A DNA stretch of 6,152 bases from Propionibacteriaceae bacterium UBA5174 (GTDB lineage Bacteria; Actinomycetota; Actinomycetes; Propionibacteriales; Propionibacteriaceae): positions 34,337 to 40,488 of the forward strand of contig DHWU01000047.1 of the NCBI GenBank assembly GCA_002413345.1, given 5' to 3'. The first letter of the stretch is position 1, and each line of letters opens with the position of its first letter. Positions 1-5,538 of the stretch are shown here, piece after piece. A program made the position numbers and the translations under genes. Under the pieces are notes generated by a model. That model was not told where the DNA came from and searched no databases. It saw only the letters and a list, made by a program, of their open reading frames with translations.

Positions 1-51
1 GAGTACGCATGGGGGGCACCTCTCTTCGATCAGTTCCATCGTCGCAACTGA
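1..51 (+). other. possible C-terminal tail of an upstream gene (partial)
   Basis: Reading frame 1 is open from the window edge to a TGA at 49-51 and would encode 16 residues ending QFHRRN. If real, it is the last part of a gene that starts before the window. The stretch is too short to assign a family, and open frames of this length occur by chance. The first frame-1 stop is followed by more AT-rich sequence (about 50-80), which would fit the end of a gene, but this is weak support. Confidence 0.2.
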
Positions 52-280
52 TTCTGTTATCCAGTTTGGTACAAGGGGGTAGCCGCACGTCAGTGCCCAC
101 AAGAGGGACTTTGCACATCAGGAAGTTCCGGCTGCCGTTCAGCGGCGTGTCCAATGAGTGGGGCTTGGTTGAGCGCGCCTAAGCTCGAAGCACGGACGGG
201 CGCCTTGCTCGACCGGCGAGAGGTATCGATGCGCAGCCTTGCTCTGGTGAGCCGGACTCGCGGGCCAGCACCCGGCCGCT

Positions 281-317
281 ACCCCTGGCGCTGAACTCAA
301 CAGGCGCCGGGCAGGGT
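281..317 (+). promoter_or_regulatory. hairpin in the PhoH leader
   Basis: Bases 285-291 (CTGGCGC) pair with 304-310 (GCGCCGG), with one G-T pair, around a 12-base loop. Bases 281-284 (ACCC) can continue the stem with 314-317 (GGGT) after a 3-base bulge, giving about 11 pairs. There is no T-tract, so it is not a classical terminator. It ends 17 bases before the ribosome binding site of the PhoH gene and could influence its translation or mRNA stability. The alternative GTG start at 316 would lie inside this stem. Function is inferred only. Confidence 0.35.
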
Positions 318-334
318 GAAGAACGGCGCAAGAC

Positions 335-339
335 AAGGA
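335..339 (+). promoter_or_regulatory. ribosome binding site for the PhoH gene
   Basis: AAGGA lies 6 bases before the ATG at 346, a normal spacing. The upstream GTG at 316 has only GGCAGG directly abutting it, too close to serve well. This decides the start in favour of 346. Confidence 0.65.
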
Positions 340-345
340 TCGAAA

Positions 346-1683
346 ATGCCGCGCCCCTCAACTGTGACCACCTTGCCGACCCGCGGATCAGCAGTGGCAT
401 TGAAGACCTATGTGATCGACACCTCAGTGCTACTCAGTGACCCCCATGCACTGCGAAAGTTCGACGAGCATTCAGTCGTGGTGCCAGTGGTGGTGATCAC
501 CGAGCTGGAAGCCAAGCGGCATCACCCAGAGCTTGGCTACTTTGCCCGAACCGCGCTGCGCTTCCTGGATGATCTCCGGATAGAACACGGACGCCTGGAC
601 GCCCCGATTCCAGTAAATGAAGTTGGCGGTACCTTGCGGGTGGAACTGAACCACACCGATCTGGCAGCGTTGCCCGCCGGTTTCCGGCTGGGCGACAACG
701 ACACTCGCATCCTCGCGGTAGCGGCCAACTATCGCGACGAAGGCAACGAAGTGATCGTGGTGAGTAAAGACCTGCCGATGCGGGTCAAGGCGTCCGCAGT
801 TGGGTTGACGGCTGAGGAGTATCGCAACGAGCTCACCCCGGATTCGGGTTGGACCGGCATGGCTGAGGTTGATGTTGCTGATGCCAGCATTGAGGCGCTT
901 TACGCCGAGGGCGCGGCGATCGTGCCTGAGGCAGTCGACTTGCCTTGCCACACCGGGATCGTTCTACACGGCTCCAACTCGTCGGCCTTGGGTCGGGTGT
1001 TGCCAGACGGCACCGTGCGATTGATCAAGGAGCGCGAGGCTTTCGGAATTCACGGACGCTCCGCCGAGCAAAGGGTTGCTCTGGATCTGCTGCTTGACCA
1101 AGAAATCGGCATCGTCTCGATGGGGGGACGAGCGGGTACCGGCAAATCGGCACTGGCGCTGTGCGCCGGGCTCGAGGCGGTCTTGGAGCGTCACCTCTAT
1201 TCGAAGGTGATCGTATTCCGTCCGCTGTATGCGGTTGGTGGCCAGGAATTGGGTTATCTACCGGGCAGTGAGAACGAGAAGATGGGCCCGTGGGGCCAAG
1301 CGGTGTTCGACACCCTCGGGTCAGTGACCAGCAAGAACGTGATTGACGAGGTGCTCGCGCAGGAAATGCTCGAAGTGCTGCCGCTGACCCACATTCGCGG
1401 ACGTTCTCTGCACGACGCCTTTGTGATCGTCGATGAAGCGCAGTCGTTGGAGCGCAATGTGTTGCTGACGGTGCTTTCGCGGATCGGGCAGAACTCCCGG
1501 GTAATCCTCACCCACGACATTGCGCAGCGCGACAACCTGCGGGTGGGCCGTCACGACGGCATCGTTGCGGTGGTGGAAAGGTTGAAGGGCAACCCGCTGT
1601 TTGCTCACGTCACCTTGACCCGCTCAGAGCGTTCACCGATTGCCGCGTTGGTAACCGAAATGCTGGAAGACGTTGGGGTGTGA
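346..1683 (+). CDS. phoH2: PhoH family protein, PIN ribonuclease fused to PhoH ATPase (PhoH2 type)
   Basis: This 445-residue protein matches the two-domain PhoH2 architecture, and mycobacterial PhoH2 (about 433 residues) is closely similar in length and wording throughout. The N-terminal PIN domain (about 20-155) shows the metal-binding acidic residues in context: D25 in YVIDTSVLL, E53 in ITELEAKRHH, D117/D119 in GDNDTRIL and D142 in VSKDLPMR. The C-terminal PhoH domain (about 230-445) has a Walker A motif GRAGTGKS (261-268, K267) and a Walker B motif FVIVDEAQ (D363, E364). Family knowledge: mycobacterial PhoH2 is a cytoplasmic ATP-dependent RNA helicase and ribonuclease, reported as a toxin paired with a small upstream antitoxin (PhoAT). 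The name recalls phosphate starvation, but a phosphate role is not shown here. ATG 346 is preferred for its ribosome binding site; GTG 316 would add 10 residues, and GTG 394 or TTG 400 would shorten the protein. Both domains look intact. Confidence 0.95.
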   Translation: MPRPSTVTTLPTRGSAVALKTYVIDTSVLLSDPHALRKFDEHSVVVPVVVITELEAKRHHPELGYFARTALRFLDDLRIEHGRLDAPIPVNEVGGTLRVELNHTDLAALPAGFRLGDNDTRILAVAANYRDEGNEVIVVSKDLPMRVKASAVGLTAEEYRNELTPDSGWTGMAEVDVADASIEALYAEGAAIVPEAVDLPCHTGIVLHGSNSSALGRVLPDGTVRLIKEREAFGIHGRSAEQRVALDLLLDQEIGIVSMGGRAGTGKSALALCAGLEAVLERHLYSKVIVFRPLYAVGGQELGYLPGSENEKMGPWGQAVFDTLGSVTSKNVIDEVLAQEMLEVLPLTHIRGRSLHDAFVIVDEAQSLERNVLLTVLSRIGQNSRVILTHDIAQRDNLRVGRHDGIVAVVERLKGNPLFAHVTLTRSERSPIAALVTEMLEDVGV

Positions 1684-1684
1684 C

Positions 1685-2491
1685 TCAGTCGCAGGCCCAG
1701 TCGAAGGTTTCTGATTCGAGGTCGAGTTGGGCGTTGCCGCCGCCGAAGTTCAGCCCGGGCAACTCTTCGAGTTCCAGGTAGTAGGGGGTCAAGTCTTCGG
1801 GCAGACCTTGAACGGGGAATGTGGTACCGCCCAAGTGGCAACGCCCGGCGAGTGGCGCCGCCCACGGTTTGAACTGCCAGTCGGCAGTGAATAGGCCTTC
1901 GTAGTCGGTGTCGGCGTCCGGGTCGGGCAACTCAACCGGAGCGATGCCAGCATTCGGATCGGTACGTGCGGTCAGCCAGACGGCCGCGGTGGGCTGCTGA
2001 GTATCCCAGGCATTCGGGCCCTCATCGTCGGCCAGATGCTCGCCCGGACGTCTGGAATCTGCCGGTGGCCGGGTTGGGCCGCCAGCTAGTTCGGCTTCGG
2101 TTAGCCAAATCAGGGCGAACTGGCCGCCGATGATGTCGGTGCGCCGATTGAGTTGGGGGTGCGGGCTGGCTGCTGCCACGTCCAGCACGAACGGGTCACT
2201 TGGGTCGGGAGAAGACTCTTCGGCGAATTGGCCCTCGCCTTGAAAGAAGGCGATGCCAGGCAGTCCGGGCCCGTTGCGCTGATACTCAACTGGCAGTCGC
2301 AGGGTGACTGCGTGGAACATGGGCAACCCAGTGCGGGTGCCACGTGGCCAGGTGGCCGGAGCAATGGCTGGCCCGGCACTGCCGATCCAGCCGCTGGCTG
2401 CCCCTGGCGGCACGGTGAGCTGAAAAGACTGGGCTTGAGGACTGAAGGAATAACCGCCGGGCGTTTCGAATACGAAGTCGTAGGCCTTCAT
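1685..2491 (-). CDS. DUF1963/YwqG-like protein of unknown function
   Basis: From the ATG at 2491 this encodes 268 residues with no signal peptide or membrane segment, so probably cytoplasmic, and it is acidic towards its C-terminus. The resemblance to the DUF1963/YwqG family rests on pattern: a proximal block with WPR (48-50), GLPMFHA (55-61) and PGIAFFQGEGQFAE (78-91), and a distal block with CHLGGTTFPVQ (218-228), YYLELEEL and NFGGGNAQLDL followed by FDWACD at the end (248-268). YwqG proteins carry similar GG-x-P, LPxxGxLxFF, H-x-LGG-x-P-x-Q and GD(G)G elements. The family's biochemical role is unknown. The frame stays open upstream to an ATG at 2611 (308 residues), but those 40 codons include three AGG, two GGA and other codons rare in this window, and read less like protein. 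Neither start has a well-placed ribosome binding site: AGGA lies 11 bases before 2491, GGAGG lies 13 bases before 2611. The stop is one base from the PhoH stop, convergent. Confidence 0.7.
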   Translation of the reverse strand: MKAYDFVFETPGGYSFSPQAQSFQLTVPPGAASGWIGSAGPAIAPATWPRGTRTGLPMFHAVTLRLPVEYQRNGPGLPGIAFFQGEGQFAEESSPDPSDPFVLDVAAASPHPQLNRRTDIIGGQFALIWLTEAELAGGPTRPPADSRRPGEHLADDEGPNAWDTQQPTAAVWLTARTDPNAGIAPVELPDPDADTDYEGLFTADWQFKPWAAPLAGRCHLGGTTFPVQGLPEDLTPYYLELEELPGLNFGGGNAQLDLESETFDWACD

Positions 2492-2690
2492 CCTGAGTCC
2501 AATCCTGGTTGGCGAGTGCGCCGAGACTACCCGAATGGCCCAAGCCCAGAAACGTCCAAACTGACACCTCCGCAACACCACGAATTCACCAGGGCGGCGG
2601 GGGCCGGTCATCTGCGGTGTCTAGCCTCCGATTGCTGTGCTTGGACAAGGCTTGAGTGATCTGAGGGCAGCACGATCCGAAGGGGAAATA
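2492..2690. other. divergent intergenic region (probable promoter region)
   Basis: This stretch lies between the minus-strand DUF1963-like gene and the plus-strand transporter operon, so promoters for both probably lie here. If the minus-strand gene starts at 2611, the gap shrinks to 2612-2690. A TAGCCT at 2622-2627 fits the actinobacterial -10 form TANNNT on the plus strand but has no matching -35 element. I see no clear operator palindrome or riboswitch. The only plus-strand open frame crossing it (2153-2659) is antisense to the DUF1963-like gene and reads like a shadow. Confidence 0.4.
2680..2686 (+). promoter_or_regulatory. ribosome binding site for the substrate-binding protein gene
   Basis: AAGGGGA lies 4 bases before the ATG at 2691. 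This, together with the signal peptide beginning there, sets the start and rejects the in-frame GTG at 2637, which would put 18 residues before the signal peptide. Confidence 0.75.
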
Positions 2691-3815
2691 ATGTTGCTGT
2701 CCACCATTGGGCGGCGGGTGCTCGCTGGAATCGCGATCACCGCCACTGCATCTCTGGCTCTGTCTGCCTGTAGCGCGGCGCCATCGGCTGGAAAGGCCGA
2801 AGCTGCCAAAGCCACCAGCCTGGCGGCTTTCGGCTCTATGGCCAATCTTGAAGCCGCGGCCAAGGCCGAAGGGGCGCTTAACGTGGTCGCGCTGCCTCGC
2901 GACTGGGCCAACTACGGCGAGATTCTCGACCTGTTCGCTAAGACCTATCCCGAAATCAAGATCAACGAACAGTCTCCCGATGCGTCCAGCGCCGAGGAGA
3001 TTCAGGCCGCGAAGACCAATGCTGGCCTCGACACCGCTCCGGATGTGTTCGACCTGGGCCTCACCGTGGCTCGTCAGAACACCTCGATGTATGCGCCCTA
3101 CAAGGTGGCCAAGTGGGACGAGATTCCCGCGAATCTCAAGGAAGACAGTGGTCTGTACACCGGCGACTACGGCGGCTACATGTCCATCGGCTACGACTCG
3201 GCCAAATATGCTGCGCCGACCAGCCTCAACGACCTACTCGATGCCAAGTACAAAGGTGCAGTGGCCCTCAACGGTGACCCGACTCAGGCTGGCGCAGCCT
3301 TCGCAGCAGTCGGTCTGGCCACCGTTCAAAACGGCGGCACCTTGGATGACTTCACCCCAGGAATCGACTTCTTCTCCAAGCTGAAGGCCAATGGCAACCT
3401 GCTCAAGGTTGATGTGACCACGGCTACGGTGACCAGTGGCGAGACCCCGGTGGTCTTCGACTGGGACTACCTCAACGCCGCCCACACCAAGGACAAGGCC
3501 ACTTGGAAGGTCACCATCCTGCCGGGTAGTGGCTATGCCGCCTACTACAACCAGGCGATCAACGCCTCCGCTGCGCACCCGGCAGCGGCTCGTTTGTGGG
3601 AAGAGTTCCTCTACTCCGATCAGGTTCAAAACCTCTGGTTGAAGGGTGGCGCCCGTCCGGTGCGAATGGACGCCATGGCGAAGGCGGGCACTATCGACAC
3701 CGCGCTAGCCGCCAAGCTGCCTGCCGCACCGGCCAATTCGGTGGTGCCGACAGCTGCCCAGAGCGATGCCGCTGGCAAGTTGCTCGGCAATAAGTGGGCC
3801 TCGGCCGTCCAGTGA
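2691..3815 (+). CDS. ABC transporter substrate-binding lipoprotein
   Basis: This 374-residue protein begins with a lipoprotein signal peptide: basic residues R8-R9, a hydrophobic stretch (10-24) and the lipobox LSAC with the lipidated cysteine at C27. The mature protein should therefore be anchored on the outer face of the membrane. The RR pair is only loosely Tat-like, so Sec export is more likely. The body reads as a family 1/PotD-like extracellular solute-binding protein: an opening LEAAAKAEGALNVVALP, then APDVFDLG, DYGGYMSIGYDS (159-170), NGDPTQAGAAF around D196, PVVFDWDY (253-260) and a C-terminal WEEFLYSDQVQNLWLKGGARP. The conserved aromatic and acidic residues around W258 and D259 are candidates for ligand contact, by inference. 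It is the first gene of a four-gene importer operon and should be the most abundant product. Related actinobacterial proteins are usually left without a substrate. Polyamine, 2-aminoethylphosphonate and iron importers are the nearest characterised groups, and none can be chosen from sequence alone. Confidence 0.92.
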   Translation: MLLSTIGRRVLAGIAITATASLALSACSAAPSAGKAEAAKATSLAAFGSMANLEAAAKAEGALNVVALPRDWANYGEILDLFAKTYPEIKINEQSPDASSAEEIQAAKTNAGLDTAPDVFDLGLTVARQNTSMYAPYKVAKWDEIPANLKEDSGLYTGDYGGYMSIGYDSAKYAAPTSLNDLLDAKYKGAVALNGDPTQAGAAFAAVGLATVQNGGTLDDFTPGIDFFSKLKANGNLLKVDVTTATVTSGETPVVFDWDYLNAAHTKDKATWKVTILPGSGYAAYYNQAINASAAHPAAARLWEEFLYSDQVQNLWLKGGARPVRMDAMAKAGTIDTALAAKLPAAPANSVVPTAAQSDAAGKLLGNKWASAVQ

Positions 3816-4741
3816 GTGCGTTTGTTCAAACCGGTCTATTGACCGGCGACGCCGGGGTGGAGCTCACCGCTCCACCCCGGCAGCGCACCGTACGCCGACG
3901 GGCCAAGGTGACGTGGCTGGGGCTGGTCCCGTTTGGGGCGTACCTGTTGCTGTTCTTAGTGCTGCCGACAGTGTTGGCAATCGGCTCTGGAGTCTTTGCC
4001 GATGGCCAACTGACGATGGCCAATCTCGGCGCGCTCGGCGATCCGGTGATTCTGCGCACTTTCTGGAACTCGACCTGGCTGTCGCTCCTTACGGCTGTGG
4101 TCGGGGCGGTGCTGGGGGCAGCGATCTGTTACGCATTGCTGGGGCTGCCCGAGACTGGGGTGGTTCGCACGCTCACCGACGCTGCCGCTGGAGTGTTGGC
4201 TCAATTTGGTGGCGTGATGCTGGCATTTGCCTTCATCGCAACAATCGGAACGCAGGCGGGGGTCGTCACTGGGTGGCTGAACGGGGTCGGGATTGAGATC
4301 TTCGCGAACGGGGCCTGGATCTACGATCTGCCCGGGCTGATCTTGCCCTATGTGTACTTCCAAGTGCCGCTGATGGTGATCACCTTCGCGCCAGCGATGA
4401 ACGCACTGAAACCTGCTTGGGCTGAGGCGAATCTCACTCTCGGTGGTACCCGGCGCAGCTTCTGGCTACACATTGGGATGCCGGTGCTGGCGCCATCTTT
4501 CCTAGCCAGCTTGTTGCTGCTGTTTGCCAACGCCTTCTCTTCCTATGCCACCGCTGCGGCCTTGGCTAGCCAGGGTTCACAAATCGTCACCTTGCAGATC
4601 CGCACCGCGTTGACCAGTGAGACCTTGCTAGGCCGGCAGAACCTGGCCGGGGTGTTGGCGCTGGGCATGGTTGCGGTAGTCGGGCTGGTGATGGCCGCCT
4701 ACGCGGTGGTGCAGCGCCGCGCTGCCCAGTGGCAATCGTGA
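3812..4741 (+). CDS. ABC transporter permease (first of two)
   Basis: This integral membrane subunit has a basic N-terminus (RQRTVRRR) and about six hydrophobic helices, near residues 36-58, 88-110, 124-146, 172-195, 225-250 and 285-303 counting from GTG 3812. The cytoplasmic EAA loop that docks on the ATPase reads AEANLTLGG with E205 and the conserved glycine G211, followed by HIGMP (P224). This is a recognisable though degenerate version of EAA---G----I-LP. Length (309 residues) is typical of PotB/FbpB/PhnU-type subunits. I chose GTG 3812 because it forms a GTGA overlap with the stop of the binding-protein gene, matching the next junction. No ribosome binding site is visible there, so TTG 3839, GTG 3857 (giving the typical permease opening VELTAPPRQRTVRRR) and GTG 3908 remain possible. 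A strong hairpin (3851-3881) lies within the first codons. Confidence 0.9.
   Translation: MSAFVQTGLLTGDAGVELTAPPRQRTVRRRAKVTWLGLVPFGAYLLLFLVLPTVLAIGSGVFADGQLTMANLGALGDPVILRTFWNSTWLSLLTAVVGAVLGAAICYALLGLPETGVVRTLTDAAAGVLAQFGGVMLAFAFIATIGTQAGVVTGWLNGVGIEIFANGAWIYDLPGLILPYVYFQVPLMVITFAPAMNALKPAWAEANLTLGGTRRSFWLHIGMPVLAPSFLASLLLLFANAFSSYATAAALASQGSQIVTLQIRTALTSETLLGRQNLAGVLALGMVAVVGLVMAAYAVVQRRAAQWQS
3851..3881 (+). repeat. perfect 13-bp inverted repeat (stem-loop) between binding-protein and permease genes
   Basis: GCCGGGGTGGAGC (3851-3863) is exactly complementary in reverse to GCTCCACCCCGGC (3869-3881), with a 5-base loop TCACC. After a 2-base mismatch two more pairs can form (3847-3848 with 3884-3885). 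The stem is very GC-rich and begins 36 bases after the binding-protein stop codon. No T-tract follows, so it is not a classical intrinsic terminator. By analogy with other importer operons (for example the malE-malF intercistronic repeats), it could stabilise the upstream message or reduce downstream expression, giving more binding protein than permease. That role is inferred. Confidence 0.75.
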
Positions 4742-5538
4742 ACGCCATCGGGATCGCACCAAGCCGACCCACTCGCTGGGTGATTGGGATCTTGGCAGGG
4801 GGAACCTTCGCCATTCCGCTAGTCAGTACGTTGCTTTACACGCTGCGCGACGGCACGGGTTATTCCGGGGCCCACTGGCTGAGTCTGTTCGATCCGACCC
4901 GGGCCCGGATCCTCTCGCCGATCTGGACCGGGCTGACCAACTCAGTGCTGCTGGCAGTCCTGACTGTGGCGATCGTGTTGTTGATCCTGGCGCCGACCAT
5001 GATCTTGATCAACCTGCGCTTTCCCCAGTCGCGCCGGGCCTTCGAATTTCTGGTGTTGCTGCCGATATCGATCCCGGCAATCGTGTTGGTGGTGGGCTTA
5101 GCCCCGATCTATCTGGTTATCGGCAGAACCCTGGGGACCGGTGCCTGGACGCTGGCCTTTGCCTACGGCATCACGGTGCTGCCGTTCGCATTCCGCGCAA
5201 TTCAGGCGTCCATTGATTCGATCGATGTGGCGACTCTCACTGAAGCGGCTCGGTCGCTGGGAGCGGGTTGGCCGACGGTGGTGCTGCGGGTACTGGTGCC
5301 GAACCTGCGGCCCGGGCTCCTCGCAGCGTCCCTGATCTCGACTGCGGTGGTGTTGGGAGAGTTCACTATCGCCTCACTGCTGAACCGGCCAGTGCTTCAA
5401 ACTGCGCTGCTGGTGGTCAGCAAGCTGGACGCCTACACCGCAGAGATGTTCACCCTAATGTCGCTCGCATTGGCCACCGGCTTGCTGATCCTAATCGGTC
5501 GGATCGGTCGGCCCTCGGCTGAAAGGAAACAATCATGA
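4738..5538 (+). CDS. ABC transporter permease (second of two)
   Basis: This is a 266-residue membrane subunit of the PotC/FbpB-C/PhnV type that pairs with the preceding permease to form the channel. Hydrophobic helices lie near residues 14-36, 69-92, 104-128, 136-152, 192-212 and 237-257. The EAA loop is canonical: LTEAARSLGAGWPTVVLRVLVP with E169, A170, A171, G175 and P188. The segment LLPISIPAIVLVVGL in helix 3 and VVLGEFTIASLL after the loop are typical of this group. GTG 4738 overlaps the previous stop as GTGA; GTG 4729 would add three residues. AGTGG at 4728-4732 is only a poor ribosome binding site, so translation is probably coupled to the upstream gene. The C-terminal tail contains a 9-base in-frame tandem repeat encoding IGRIGR. 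Confidence 0.92.
   Translation: MNAIGIAPSRPTRWVIGILAGGTFAIPLVSTLLYTLRDGTGYSGAHWLSLFDPTRARILSPIWTGLTNSVLLAVLTVAIVLLILAPTMILINLRFPQSRRAFEFLVLLPISIPAIVLVVGLAPIYLVIGRTLGTGAWTLAFAYGITVLPFAFRAIQASIDSIDVATLTEAARSLGAGWPTVVLRVLVPNLRPGLLAASLISTAVVLGEFTIASLLNRPVLQTALLVVSKLDAYTAEMFTLMSLALATGLLILIGRIGRPSAERKQS
5522..5528 (+). promoter_or_regulatory. ribosome binding site for the ATPase gene
   Basis: AAAGGAA lies 6 bases before the ATG at 5535, inside the last codons of the permease gene. It is the only internal junction of the operon with a good ribosome binding site, so the ATPase may be translated partly independently of the permeases. Confidence 0.7.

Larger units (their letters stand above)
52..345. 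other. non-coding region and leader upstream of the PhoH gene
   Basis: I see no convincing gene here. All frames carry only short open stretches. The longest plus-strand one (ATG 9 to TAA 180-182, 57 codons) uses rare AGA, AGG and TTA codons and has no clear ribosome binding site. An in-frame TGA at 292-294 closes the PhoH frame on its upstream side, so that protein cannot begin earlier. The second half is GC-rich and contains a hairpin at 281-317. The PhoH promoter probably lies here, but I could not identify a clear -10/-35 pair. Confidence 0.6.

Noticed and set aside
9..182. 57-codon plus-strand open frame as a candidate PhoAT-like antitoxin
   Set aside because: It has no clear ribosome binding site, uses rare AGA, AGG and TTA codons, ends 164 bases before the PhoH start and resembles nothing I know.
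205..229. TTGCTC and TATCGA as a possible promoter for the PhoH gene
   Set aside because: The spacing between the elements is about 13 bases, too short for a standard promoter, and neither element is a good match.
202..244. Direct repeat GCCTTGCTC at 202-210 and 236-244
   Set aside because: Nine bases repeated once in GC-rich DNA can occur by chance; flanking similarity is weak, and there is no third copy or palindromic form to suggest an operator.
139..400. Minus-strand open frames upstream of and overlapping the PhoH start
   Set aside because: They are Arg/Ser/Pro/Ala-rich translations typical of the reverse strand of GC-rich DNA, with no motif.
472..951. 159-codon minus-strand open frame
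   Set aside because: It lies wholly antisense to the PIN domain of the PhoH gene, whose plus-strand protein is strongly recognisable. The minus-strand translation has no recognisable domain.
2286..2567. Minus-strand frame starting SVWTFLGLGHSGSL, possible frameshifted N-terminus of the DUF1963-like protein
   Set aside because: A GGAGG lies upstream and the first 25 residues read plausibly, but the GTG start overlaps the GGAGG itself and the rest of the frame quickly becomes shadow-like. A frameshift is not needed, as ATG 2491 gives an intact protein.
2153..2659. 168-codon plus-strand open frame
   Set aside because: It is antisense to the DUF1963-like gene, rich in Cys, Trp, Arg and Gly, lacks any familiar motif, and overlaps the operon leader. 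The minus-strand protein is more protein-like.
2707..3384. 225-codon plus-strand open frame overlapping the binding-protein gene
   Set aside because: It is the +1 frame shadow of the lipoprotein gene, with a low-complexity Pro/Arg/Ser/Thr translation.
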